Below, in pieces: positions 39,722 to 48,540 of a DNA stretch of 55,528 nucleotides; within the stretch, counting starts at the first letter, position 1; the number at the start of each line of letters is the position of its first letter. Source of the DNA: Pseudomonadota bacterium. GTDB taxonomy: Bacteria > Pseudomonadota > Gammaproteobacteria > Xanthomonadales > Xanthomonadaceae. The DNA is taken from contig JAFEBW010000005.1 of NCBI GenBank assembly GCA_018242445.1, positions 1 to 55,528 on the forward strand, written 5' to 3'. A model generated the notes under the pieces. It ran no database searches. It had not been told where the DNA came from and worked only from the letters and a program-made list of their open reading frames with translations. Both the position numbers and the translations under genes were made by a program.

Positions 39722-42580
39722 ATGGACAAAAGCTACGAACCCCAAGCCTTCGAGACCAAGTGGTACGCCCGCTGGGAGGCCGGCGGCTGCTTCGCGCCGC
39801 GCGGGCAGGGCACGCCCTACACCATCCTGCTGCCGCCGCCGAATGTCACCGGCACGCTGCACATGGGCCACGCCTTCCAGCACACGCTGATGGATGCGCT
39901 GATCCGTCACCAGCGCATGCGCGGGCGCGACACGCTCTGGCAAGTCGGCACCGACCACGCCGGCATCGCCACCGAGATGGTGGTCGCACGCAACCTCGGC
40001 CGCGAAGGCTTGAAGCGCGACGAACTGGGGCGCGAGCGGTTCATCGAAAAAGTGTGGGAATGGAAAGCCGAATCCGGCGACACCATCGCCCGGCAGATGC
40101 GCCGGATGGGTGCTTCCGGCGACTGGTCGCGGCAGGTGTTCACGATGGATCCCATGCCCTCGCGGGCGGTGATCGAGGCCTTCGTGCGCCTGCACGAGCA
40201 GGGCCTGATCTACCGTGGCCAGCGGCTGGTGAACTGGGACCCGGTGTTGAAAACCGCGATCTCGGATCTGGAGGTGGTGAGCGAGGAAGAAGACGGCTTC
40301 CTGTGGTCGATCTCCTATCCGCTGAGCGATGGCAGCGGTGCGCTGGTGGTCGCCACCACGCGCCCGGAAACCATGCTCGGCGACGTCGCGGTGATGGTGC
40401 ACCCGGAAGACGAACGCTACGCGCACCTCGTCGGCAAGACCGTGCGCCTGCCGCTGTGCGAGCGCGACATCCCGATCATCGCCGATGCCTACGTCGATCG
40501 CGAGTTCGGCACCGGCGTGGTGAAGGTCACGCCGGCGCATGATTTCAACGACTACGCGGTCGGGCAGCGGCATGGGCTTCCGCTCATCAACATCTTCACA
40601 CCCGAGGCGGCGGTCAACACGAACGCACCGGCACAATACCGCTGCCTCGACCGTTTCGACGCGCGCAAATCCGTGCTCGCCGACCTCGAAGCCGCCGGCC
40701 TGCTGGTGGAAACCAAGAAGCACAAGCTGCAAGTCCCGCGCGGCGACCGCACCGGGCAGATCATCGAGCCGTATCTGACCGACCAGTGGTTCGTGAAGAT
40801 GGATGGCCTGGCCAAGCGCGGCCTCGAACTGGTCGAAGGTGTCGATGGGCGGCCGGGCGCGGTGAAGTTCGTGCCGCCGAACTGGATCAGCACCTATCGG
40901 CACTGGATGGGCAACATCCAGGACTGGTGCATCAGCCGCCAGCTCTGGTGGGGCCATCGCATCCCGGCGTGGTACGACGAGGCCGGCAAGGTCTATGTCG
41001 GACGCGACGAGGCGCAGGTGCGTGCGAAACACGCGCTCGCCGCGAATGCCGTGCTGCGACAAGACGCCGACGTGCTGGAGACCTGGTTTTCCTCCGCGTT
41101 GTGGCCGTTCTCGACGATGGGCTGGCCTGACGAAACCGCAATGACGCAACGCGGTTTCGACAAATTCGTGCCGTCCGACGTGCTGGTCACTGGCTTCGAC
41201 ATCATCTTTTTCTGGGTCGCGCGCATGATCTTCATGACCGACCACTTCACCGGTCGCGTGCCCTTCCGCGAGGTGTACATCACCGGGCTGGTGCGCGATG
41301 CGCACGGGCAGAAGATGTCCAAGTCCAAGGGCAACGTGCTCGATCCCATCGACCTGATCGACGGCATCGCGCTGGACGATCTCGTCGCCAAGCGCACCTC
41401 GGGCCTGATGCAGCCGCAGATGGAAGCCAGGATCGAAAAAGCCACGCGCAAGGAATATCCCGACGGCATCCCGGCGTTTGGCGCCGACGCGCTGCGCTTC
41501 ACCTTCGCCTCGCTGGCCACCCACGGGCGCGACATCAAGTTCGACCTTGCCCGCTGCGAGGGCTACAAGAATTTCTGCAACAAGCTGTGGAACGCGGCGC
41601 GGTTCGTGTTGATGAATCTCGGGGAACAGGGAACGGGGAACGGGGAATCGGAAGAGCAAAGCAGCGCAACACCCAGCTCCGCACCACACGATTCACGATT
41701 CACCATTCACCATTCACGCCGCGCAGCGGCCACCGACCCCGAGCGCTGGATCCTCGCGCAGCTCGCGCACACCGCCGCCGAGGTGGAAACCCAGTTCGCC
41801 GCCTACCGTTTCGACCTCGTCGCGCAGGCGTTGTACGAGTTCACCTGGAATACCTACTGCGACTGGTTCCTCGAACTGGCCAAACCGGCCCTGCAGGGCA
41901 GCGATGCAGCAGCGGCGGATTCCACGCGGCACACATTGCTGATGGTGCTGGAAGCCACGCTGCGCCTGTTGCATCCGCTGATCCCGTTCGTCACCGAGGA
42001 GATCTGGCAACAGGTCGCACCCAAGCTCGGCATTAGCGGGGACAGCATCAGCCTGCAGCCGTATCCGCAGGCTGCCGATTTCGCCGGCGAATTCGTCGCC
42101 GCCGAAGCGGATGTGGAATGGCTCAAAGCCGTCACGAGTGCGTTGCGCCGCATCCGCAGCGAACTCAATGTCGCCCCGTCCAGGCAGGTGCCGCTGCTGC
42201 TTCAGGGCGGCGACGCGGAGGATCGCCGCCGCGCGCAGCGCTTCGATGCGCAACTGAAGTTCCTCGCGCGCATCGAGTCGATCGTCTGGCTGGAACCTGC
42301 CGCCGAGCCGCCCGCGGCATCCGCCGCGCTGGTGGGCGAACTCAAGCTGCTGGTACCGCTGGTCGGCCTGATCGACCTCGATGCCGAGCGTGCACGGCTG
42401 ACCAAGGAAATCGCCCGTGTCGAAGGCGAGATCCGCAAGTGCGAAGGCAAGCTGGCCAGCGAAACTTTCGTCCACAATGCACCGGCCGCGGTGGTCGGGC
42501 AGGAGCGCAAACGATTGGTCGACTGGTCGGCGCAACGCGCCGCATTGCAGGAGCAGGCGCTGCGGCTGGGGCGGGACTGA
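39722..42580 (+). CDS. valS: Valyl-tRNA synthetase with in-frame repeat insertion
   Basis: 952 aa. Class I signatures are [16 protein letters not shown] (HIGH) and [10 protein letters not shown] (KMSKS); an editing domain lies between. The anticodon-binding domain starts near [15 protein letters not shown] and a C-terminal coiled coil ([20 protein letters not shown]) binds the tRNA corner. Between the catalytic core ([10 protein letters not shown]) and the anticodon domain, residues about 634-665 ([12 protein letters not shown] to FTIHHSR) are encoded by a paired heptad array and look foreign to the family. The frame is intact throughout, and there is only one valS here. Confidence 0.96.
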   Translation: MDKSYEPQAFETKWYARWEAGGCFAPRGQGTPYTILLPPPNVTGTLHMGHAFQHTLMDALIRHQRMRGRDTLWQVGTDHAGIATEMVVARNLGREGLKRDELGRERFIEKVWEWKAESGDTIARQMRRMGASGDWSRQVFTMDPMPSRAVIEAFVRLHEQGLIYRGQRLVNWDPVLKTAISDLEVVSEEEDGFLWSISYPLSDGSGALVVATTRPETMLGDVAVMVHPEDERYAHLVGKTVRLPLCERDIPIIADAYVDREFGTGVVKVTPAHDFNDYAVGQRHGLPLINIFTPEAAVNTNAPAQYRCLDRFDARKSVLADLEAAGLLVETKKHKLQVPRGDRTGQIIEPYLTDQWFVKMDGLAKRGLELVEGVDGRPGAVKFVPPNWISTYRHWMGNIQDWCISRQLWWGHRIPAWYDEAGKVYVGRDEAQVRAKHALAANAVLRQDADVLETWFSSALWPFSTMGWPDETAMTQRGFDKFVPSDVLVTGFDIIFFWVARMIFMTDHFTGRVPFREVYITGLVRDAHGQKMSKSKGNVLDPIDLIDGIALDDLVAKRTSGLMQPQMEARIEKATRKEYPDGIPAFGADALRFTFASLATHGRDIKFDLARCEGYKNFCNKLWNAARFVLMNLGEQGTGNGESEEQSSATPSSAPHDSRFTIHHSRRAAATDPERWILAQLAHTAAEVETQFAAYRFDLVAQALYEFTWNTYCDWFLELAKPALQGSDAAAADSTRHTLLMVLEATLRLLHPLIPFVTEEIWQQVAPKLGISGDSISLQPYPQAADFAGEFVAAEADVEWLKAVTSALRRIRSELNVAPSRQVPLLLQGGDAEDRRRAQRFDAQLKFLARIESIVWLEPAAEPPAASAALVGELKLLVPLVGLIDLDAERARLTKEIARVEGEIRKCEGKLASETFVHNAPAAVVGQERKRLVDWSAQRAALQEQALRLGRD
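41622..41716. repeat. Paired inverted heptad array inside valS
   Basis: Left arm 41622-41649: GGGAACA, GGGAACG, GGGAACG, GGGAATC. Right arm 41689-41716: CGATTCA, CGATTCA, CCATTCA, CCATTCA. Arms are 39 bp apart. Same architecture as 38989 and 39591, but within an open reading frame. Confidence 0.93.
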
Positions 42581-42671
42581 TGTAGCAGATGATCGGGGGC
42601 ATCGGCGACCCAGGCCCTCTGCCACACGAACGGCCGCTGCTGCGTCATGATGTCCGCCGGGAGGCGCACAC

Positions 42672-44276
42672 ATGACGAAGGCGCAAGCAGACGTGCTGGT
42701 GATCGGCGGCGGGCTGGCCGGCATCGTGTGCGCGCTGGAACTGTTGCGCGGCGGGCGCTCGGTGACGCTGGTCGATCGCGACACGCCTGATCGGTTCGGC
42801 GGGCTGGCGCGCTGGGCGTTCGGCGGGATGGCGCTGGTGGGCACGCCCTTGCAGGCGCGGATGAAGATTCCCGACACGCCGCAGATCGCGCTGCGCGACT
42901 GGCTCCGCTTCGGCGAGCTCGACCCGCACGATGCGCTGCCGCTGGCGTGGGCGCAGCACTACGTCGAGCATTCGCGTGCCGACGTGCACGATTGGCTGCG
43001 CGATCACGGCATCGGTTTCATGCCGGCGGTGAACTGGGTCGAGCGCGGGCGCTTCGGCGAGGGCAACAGTTTGCCGCGCTACCACATCGTCTGGGGCAGC
43101 TCGCGCGAGTTGACATTGAGGATGATCGCGGCGATGCGGCAGGTCGATGCCGGCGGCAAGCTGACCGTATTGCATCGCCATCAGGTCGTCGCGCTGGAAC
43201 GCGAGGCAGGACGCATAGCCGGCGTGCTCGCGGTGGATGAATCCAGCGGTGCGCAGGTGCGCCTGCAAGCGCCGGTGGTGGTGCTGGCGACCGGCGGCAT
43301 CAACGGCAGTCATGCGCAGGTGCGGGCGAACTGGCCGCATGATCGTCCCATGCCCTCGCGCATGCTCAATGGCGCGCACCCTTTCGCCGATGGGCAACTG
43401 CATCAGCGTGCGGCGGAACTGGGCGCGCGCATCACCCACGCGGGGGAGATGTGGAACTACGCCGCCGGCATCCCGCACCCGCAGCCGCATTTCGAGGGCC
43501 ACGGGCTGTCGCTGATCCCGTGCAAGTCGGCACTGTGGCTGGATCATCGCGGCCAGCGCATCGGCCCGGAGCCGCTGGTCACCGGTTTCGACACGCATTG
43601 GCTGTGCCGGCGCGTGGCCGAGCAGGACAAACCGTGGACCTGGCACCTGCTCAACTGGAAGATCGCCGCCAAGGAGCTGGCCATCTCCGGTGCCGAGCAC
43701 AACCCGCGCATACGTGACAAACAATTCATCGCCTTCCTCACCGAAACCCTGCTCGGCAACCGCCGCCTCGTGCGGCAGATGCAGCGGCAAAGCGAGCACT
43801 TCCTCGTCGATGACACGCTCGCCGGATTGGCAGCGAAGATGAATGCGCTGACCTGTACGCACGACATCGATGCGACGGCATTGCAAGCCACCGCCGATGC
43901 CTACGATGCCAATTTCGCGCACGGCAGCGCGCTGGAAAACGACGACCAGATCCGCCGCATCCGCCACGCCCGGCAATGGCGGCCCGATGCCCTGCGCACC
44001 TGCAAGCCCGCGCCGCTGCAACAACGCGGGGCCGGGCCGTACATCGCCATCCACGTGCAGCTGATCACCCGCAAGAGTCTGGGCGGGCTGCGCACCGACC
44101 TTGCCAGTCGCGTGCTCGACAGCCACGATGCGCCCATCGACGGCCTGTACAGCGTGGGCGAGGCGGCCGGTTTCGGCGGCGGCGGCGCTTGCGGCAAGCG
44201 CTCGCTGGAGGGCACCTTCCTGCCCGGCTGCATCCTCACCGCGCGCGCGGCGGCGCGATCCATCCTCCACGGTTGA
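42672..44276 (+). CDS. FAD-binding dehydrogenase (fumarate reductase/KstD-like fold)
   Basis: 534 aa. The N-terminal Rossmann motif VLVIGGGLAGIVCALELLRG binds FAD. The central part (WGSSRELTLRMIAAMRQ, VVVLATGGINGSH) and C-terminus (GLYSVGEAAGFGGGGACGKR, SLEGTFLPGCILTAR) are characteristic of a bacterial flavoprotein family of about 550 aa annotated simply as FAD-binding dehydrogenase. Relatives include 3-ketosteroid dehydrogenases and fumarate reductase flavoproteins. Substrate unknown. A GGGAGG site precedes the ATG. 12 bp upstream of the alpha-hydroxy acid oxidase gene, hence one operon. Confidence 0.85.
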   Translation: MTKAQADVLVIGGGLAGIVCALELLRGGRSVTLVDRDTPDRFGGLARWAFGGMALVGTPLQARMKIPDTPQIALRDWLRFGELDPHDALPLAWAQHYVEHSRADVHDWLRDHGIGFMPAVNWVERGRFGEGNSLPRYHIVWGSSRELTLRMIAAMRQVDAGGKLTVLHRHQVVALEREAGRIAGVLAVDESSGAQVRLQAPVVVLATGGINGSHAQVRANWPHDRPMPSRMLNGAHPFADGQLHQRAAELGARITHAGEMWNYAAGIPHPQPHFEGHGLSLIPCKSALWLDHRGQRIGPEPLVTGFDTHWLCRRVAEQDKPWTWHLLNWKIAAKELAISGAEHNPRIRDKQFIAFLTETLLGNRRLVRQMQRQSEHFLVDDTLAGLAAKMNALTCTHDIDATALQATADAYDANFAHGSALENDDQIRRIRHARQWRPDALRTCKPAPLQQRGAGPYIAIHVQLITRKSLGGLRTDLASRVLDSHDAPIDGLYSVGEAAGFGGGGACGKRSLEGTFLPGCILTARAAARSILHG

Positions 44277-44288
44277 TGCAGGCAGACG

Positions 44289-45437
44289 ATGGCACTGTCG
44301 TATCCGGCCACCACCAGCGATTACCGACGCCTCGCGCAGCGACGGCTGCCGCGCTTCCTGTTCGACTACATCGACGGCGGCGCCGGCATGGAGCAGACGC
44401 TGGCCGCGAACCTCGCCGATTTCGCGAACCTGCGCCTGCGCCAGCGCGTGCTGGTGGATGTCGATCACGTCGATACGCGGGCCACGCTCGCCGGCACGGA
44501 GTGCACGCTGCCGCTGGCGCTCGCGCCGGTCGGGCTGGCCGGGATGATGGCGCGGCGCGGCGAGGCGCAGGCGGTGCGTGCGGCCCATGCGGCCGGCGTG
44601 CCGTTCACGCTCTCCACCGTTGGCATCTGCCCGCTCGATGAAGTGGCGGCAGCGGCCGGCGCGCCGTTCTGGTTCCAGCTCTACATGATCCGCGACCGCG
44701 AGGCCGTGCTGGCGCTGCTGCAACGCGCGTGGGGCGTGGGCTGCCGCACGCTGGTGTTCACCGTGGACCTGCCGATCCCCGGCATGCGCCATCGCGATAC
44801 CCGCAACGGCATCGGCGCGCACGGGCTGCGCACGAGCCTGCTGCGAGCCAGCCAGTTGCTGCCGCGCGCCCGTTGGCTATGGAACGTAGGGCTGCGCGGC
44901 AAGCCGCTGCGCTTTGGCTGCCTCACCGAGCAGGTGCCCGGCGCGCGCGACCTCGAAGGCTTCTGGGCGTGGGTGAACGCGCAGTTCGACGCCAGCGTGA
45001 CCTGGCGCGACATCGCGTGGCTGCGCGAGCGCTGGAAGGGCCGGCTGCTGCTCAAGGGCATCCTCGATGCCGAGGATGCGCGCGCGGCGCTGGACGTGGG
45101 TGCCGATGGCATCGTGGTCTCCAACCACGGCGGCCGCCAGCTCGATGCGGCGGCTTCGTCGATTTCGAAACTGCCGACGATCGCGCAGGCCGTCGGCGCG
45201 CAGGTCGAAGTGCTGATGGATGGCGGCGTGCGCAGCGGTACCGACGTGTTCAAGGCGCTCGCATCCGGCGCGCGCGGCGTGCTGATCGGCCGGCCGTGGG
45301 TGTGGGCGCTGGCCGGCGCGGGCGCGCCCGGGCTGCGCGCGCTGCTGGCCACCTTCCAGCGCGAACTCAAGCTCACGATGACGATGGCGGGGGTGACGCG
45401 GGTGGCCGACATCGGTGCGCAGCATCTGGATGGGTGA
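44289..45437 (+). CDS. FMN-dependent alpha-hydroxy acid dehydrogenase (LldD/MdlB-like)
   Basis: 382 aa TIM barrel. It oxidises an L-2-hydroxy acid to the 2-oxo acid. Visible landmarks: FDYIDGGAG, LALAPVGLAGMMARRGE, FWFQLYMIRDR, LVFTVDLPIPGMRHRD, LLLKGILDAEDA, DGIVVSNHGGRQLD with the catalytic His and Arg, and MDGGVRSGTDVFKALASGA with FMN-phosphate contacts. L-lactate is the usual substrate, but mandelate dehydrogenase is the same family and length. Co-transcribed with the FAD dehydrogenase. Confidence 0.9.
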   Translation: MALSYPATTSDYRRLAQRRLPRFLFDYIDGGAGMEQTLAANLADFANLRLRQRVLVDVDHVDTRATLAGTECTLPLALAPVGLAGMMARRGEAQAVRAAHAAGVPFTLSTVGICPLDEVAAAAGAPFWFQLYMIRDREAVLALLQRAWGVGCRTLVFTVDLPIPGMRHRDTRNGIGAHGLRTSLLRASQLLPRARWLWNVGLRGKPLRFGCLTEQVPGARDLEGFWAWVNAQFDASVTWRDIAWLRERWKGRLLLKGILDAEDARAALDVGADGIVVSNHGGRQLDAAASSISKLPTIAQAVGAQVEVLMDGGVRSGTDVFKALASGARGVLIGRPWVWALAGAGAPGLRALLATFQRELKLTMTMAGVTRVADIGAQHLDG

Positions 45438-45721
45438 TGGGCAGGCGGAAACAACTGACCGCGTGAAACCGAGATGACGCTCTGCCCCTCCCCTTGCGCA
45501 GCAGGGGGAGGCTGGGCGTGGCGGAGGGAACGCCAACCCTGCAACCCCTCCCCAACCCTCCCCTGCAAGCAGGGGAGGGAGACAAGCTCTGTGAAACCAA
45601 CTCCGCGCTTCCACTCCTCCCCTTGCGCAGCAGGGGGAGGCTGGGAGGGGGTCGCTAGGCGGGCCATGACCTCGGCAAGCCCGGAATGTCATCATGATCC
45701 ACGGATCTCGCGGGGACCCCC
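45438..45721. repeat. REP cluster
   Basis: 284 bp with no gene. CTCCCCTTGCGCAGCAGGGG with GAGGCTGGG occurs at 45488 and again at 45615; between them is an inverted palindrome CCCTCCCCTGC-AA-GCAGGGGAGGG (45556-45579). GTGAAACC precedes both outer units. Confidence 0.8.
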
Positions 45722-47380
45722 ATGCCCAACGGCGCGCAAGCCCTGATGCAAACGCTGGCCGATGCTGGCGTCGAGGTGTGTTTCAGCAATCCGGGCACCT
45801 CGGAGATGCACTTCGTCGCCGCGCTCGATGGCGAGCCGCGCCTGCGCGCGGTGCTGGCCTTGTTCGAGGGTGTGGCCACCGGCGCGGCCGATGGCTATGC
45901 ACGGATGGCCGGCAAACCGGCGGCGACCTTGCTGCATCTGGGTTGCGGGCTGGGCAATGGGCTGGCCAACCTGCACAACGCGCGCAAGGGCAAGGTTCCG
46001 ATCCTCAACATCGTCGGCGACCACGCCACCTACCATGTGCCGCTGGACGCGCAGTTGCAGTCGGACATCGAAACCGTCGCCCGCAATGTCTCGCCCGGTT
46101 TCGTGCGCACCTCCAAAGCCACCGCCGAACTGTGCCGCGATGCGGTGGACGCCATCGCCGCCGCGCGCGGTCTGCCGGGACAAGTCGCGACCCTGATCCT
46201 GCCGGCGGACGTGTCCTGGGGCGATGGCGGCGTGCCCTGCGCGCTGCCGCCGGCCGCATCGCCCCAAGCGGCGGATGCCGCCACCGTCGCGGCCATCGCG
46301 CAGGTGCTGCGTGGCGGCGGCAAGACGGCGTTGCTGCTGGGATGCACCGCGCTGCGCGAGCCGGGCTTGCTGGCCGCCGCAAGGGTCGCCGCCGCCAGCG
46401 GCGCGAAATTGTTTTGCGAGGTGTTTCCGACCCGGCTCGAACGTGGCGCGGGCCTGCCGGCGATCGAGCGCATCGCTTATCTGGCCGAGCTGGCCGGTGT
46501 GCAACTGGCCGGGCTGGAGCACCTGATCCTCGTCGATGCCAAGCCGCCGGTGTCGTTCTTCGCCTACCCGGGCAAGCCCAGCGAATTGCTGCCCAACGGC
46601 TGCACGGTGTACACGCTGGCCACGCCGGCGCAGGATGCCGTCGCCGGCCTGCAAGCGCTCGCCGCCGCGCTCGGGGCGGCGCAGGCGCAACCGGCGCTGC
46701 AAGCCGCGGCGCGTCCCGCACGCCCGCGCGGACGGCTGACCGCGCCGAAGGTGTGCAAGGCCATCGGCCACCTGCTGCCCGAGCGCGCCATCGTGATCGA
46801 CGAGGCCATCACCTCGGGCTTGCTGCTGGGCGCCATGACCGCCGGCTGCCCGCGCCACGACCTGCTCACCCTCACCGGCGGGGCGATCGGGCAGGGCCTG
46901 CCCAATGCCATCGGCGCGGCGATCGCCTGCCCGGATCGCCCGGTGCTGGCGCTGATCGGCGACGGCAGCGCGATGTACACGATCCAGTCGCTGTGGACGC
47001 TGGCGCGCGAGCGGCTCGACGTGACCGTGGTGATCTTCAACAACGCCGCGTACTCGGTGCTCAACGTGGAACTCGAACGCGTCGGCGCGCAGCGCATCGG
47101 CCCGAAGGCGCGCAGCCAGCTCGATCTGCACGGCCCGGTGCTGGATTTCGCGCGGCTGGCGCAGGGCATGGGCGTGCACGCGGCGCGCGCCGACACCGCC
47201 GAGGCTTTTTGCGCGGCGCTGGACTACGCGCTCGCCCAGCCCGGCCCGCACCTGATCGAGGCGGTGGTGCCCGAGGCGCTGGCCGGCGCGAAACGACGCA
47301 TCCTGCCGTGGTTGCTGCGCGCCCTGCCCAGCCTGCCGCCGGGGCTGGCGCGCGCGCTCAAGGGCAAGCTCGCGCCGTGA
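45722..47380 (+). CDS. ThDP-dependent acetolactate synthase-like enzyme
   Basis: 552 aa. Three-domain ThDP fold: the PYR domain has the activating Glu in LFEGVATGAADGYARMAGKP; the C-terminal PP domain has GDGSAMYTIQSLWTLARERL ending at FNNAAYSVLN, the metal/ThDP-binding GDG-NN motif. The family is annotated as acetolactate synthase large subunit, but no small regulatory subunit follows. Benzoylformate decarboxylases share the fold and length. It lies 284 bp after a 2-hydroxy-acid dehydrogenase, suggesting a 2-oxo-acid decarboxylase or carboligase role. Confidence 0.87.
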   Translation: MPNGAQALMQTLADAGVEVCFSNPGTSEMHFVAALDGEPRLRAVLALFEGVATGAADGYARMAGKPAATLLHLGCGLGNGLANLHNARKGKVPILNIVGDHATYHVPLDAQLQSDIETVARNVSPGFVRTSKATAELCRDAVDAIAAARGLPGQVATLILPADVSWGDGGVPCALPPAASPQAADAATVAAIAQVLRGGGKTALLLGCTALREPGLLAAARVAAASGAKLFCEVFPTRLERGAGLPAIERIAYLAELAGVQLAGLEHLILVDAKPPVSFFAYPGKPSELLPNGCTVYTLATPAQDAVAGLQALAAALGAAQAQPALQAAARPARPRGRLTAPKVCKAIGHLLPERAIVIDEAITSGLLLGAMTAGCPRHDLLTLTGGAIGQGLPNAIGAAIACPDRPVLALIGDGSAMYTIQSLWTLARERLDVTVVIFNNAAYSVLNVELERVGAQRIGPKARSQLDLHGPVLDFARLAQGMGVHAARADTAEAFCAALDYALAQPGPHLIEAVVPEALAGAKRRILPWLLRALPSLPPGLARALKGKLAP

Positions 47381-47427
47381 GGAAGCTGCCATGAGAATTG
47401 GCGGGCGTGGTGATCGGCCACAGCGTT

Positions 47428-47592
47428 CCCTCATCCGCCCTGCGGGCACCTTCTCCCAAAGGGAGAAGGATCGCTCATCCTTCCCCGCCGGGGACTGCAT
47501 GCGCAGGATGCGCATGCGAACAGCGATGCTGGCCCGAAGGGCGAGCGCCACGGATGGCGCGAGTCAAGGTGGCGCGTAGCGCCGGATGAGGG
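47428..47592. repeat. Inverted-repeat element with CCCTCATCCG ends
   Basis: CCCTCATCCG (47428-47437) and CGGATGAGGG (47583-47592) bracket 145 bp. Near the left end is CACCTTCTCCC-AAA-GGGAGAAGG. This pattern is a common extragenic palindrome type in proteobacteria. The gap 47381-47671 (291 bp) holds no gene. Confidence 0.7.
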
Positions 47593-47671
47593 CGCGAACC
47601 CCGACTGCGTCAGGCCTATCCCGGAGTGAAGATCGACAAATTCTTGCTCTCCCACACCAAGTACTTGCCCC

Positions 47672-47878
47672 TCACACCCGCACGACAAACGGCAACGCCA
47701 GCAGCGCCATCCCGATGCCCAGCATCGCCCACAGGTTGCCGATGAAATACGGATAGACCATCAAGCCGATCCCGCACAGCAGCGCCACCGCGCGGCGCTG
47801 CTTCTTGCCGTAGATGATATAACCCACGCCGAAGGAGCTGAACAACAGCCCCCACAGCAGCCAGGCCTGCGTGCTCAC
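47672..47878 (-). CDS. Small two-helix membrane protein
   Basis: 68 aa. Hydrophobic segments AWLLWGLLFSSFGVGYIIYG and LLCGIGLMVYPYFIGNLWAM are separated by a basic KKQRRA loop. The start is a GTG that overlaps the stop of the PEBP gene (GTGA), so translation is coupled. The sequence resembles a widespread small inner-membrane protein of gammaproteobacteria with no assigned function. Confidence 0.75.
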   Translation of the reverse strand: MSTQAWLLWGLLFSSFGVGYIIYGKKQRRAVALLCGIGLMVYPYFIGNLWAMLGIGMALLALPFVVRV

Positions 47879-48492
47879 GGGTGGTGGTGGTGCGGGTGCA
47901 GCGAATAGGTGCCGAGGATGCGCGCCTCGGCCAGCACGTGGCCGTGCATGGCCTGAAGGACATCGGCGGCGGTGAAGCGCTCGGGCAACTCGAGGCGCTC
48001 GACATCCAGCGCGAACAGGCGGAAAAAGTAGCGGTGCAGGCGCAGGTCGTTGGCCGGCGGGTAGGGCCCATCGTAGCCGCGCCAGTCGCCGCCCATGACG
48101 GCATCGCCGGCGAACCACGGCGTGTAGTCGTTCAGGCCATGCCGCGCCGAATGTGGGCCGTGCGGATCGCGCTTGCCGCCGACGCTGACGCCATCGCTCC
48201 ACGCACCCTCGGCGATTGCGTGCACGCTTGCCGGGATGTCGGCCATCAGCCAGTGGGTGAACTCGCAGCGCGGTTGCTCGACGGGGATTTCAACGCCCGG
48301 CTGGCCGACCATCTCGGCCACCGTGGGCACGTCCGGATCCACGCACCACAGCACGAAGGAGAGCGTACCCTCGGGCACCTCGCTCCACGCCAGTTGCGGG
48401 TTGCGGTTGCCGCCGAAACCTTCGGGCGTGCCCATCGCCAGCGTGGCCGGGATCGGGCCGCCGTCGGTGAAGCTGTCGGAGTGCAGTTTCAT
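47875..48492 (-). CDS. YbhB/YbcL (phosphatidylethanolamine-binding) family protein
   Basis: 205 aa. PEBP landmarks: FGGNRNPQLAWSEVPEGTLS, VLWCVDPDVPT, FTHWLMADIP, then GYDGPYPPANDLRLHRYFFR. A terminal HHHH precedes the last Pro. The fold binds small anions or lipids; the bacterial function is not established. GGAGG lies eight bases before the ATG. Confidence 0.9.
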   Translation of the reverse strand: MKLHSDSFTDGGPIPATLAMGTPEGFGGNRNPQLAWSEVPEGTLSFVLWCVDPDVPTVAEMVGQPGVEIPVEQPRCEFTHWLMADIPASVHAIAEGAWSDGVSVGGKRDPHGPHSARHGLNDYTPWFAGDAVMGGDWRGYDGPYPPANDLRLHRYFFRLFALDVERLELPERFTAADVLQAMHGHVLAEARILGTYSLHPHHHHP

Positions 48493-48540
48493 CGTCGAAC
48501 CTCCACGCTGGTGTTGCGATGGTGCACCACCCCGAGCCGC

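Noticed and set aside
45722..47380. Housekeeping acetolactate synthase ilvB/ilvI
   Set aside because: There is no adjacent small subunit or ilvC, and the neighbours are unrelated to branched-chain synthesis, so no ilv symbol was given.
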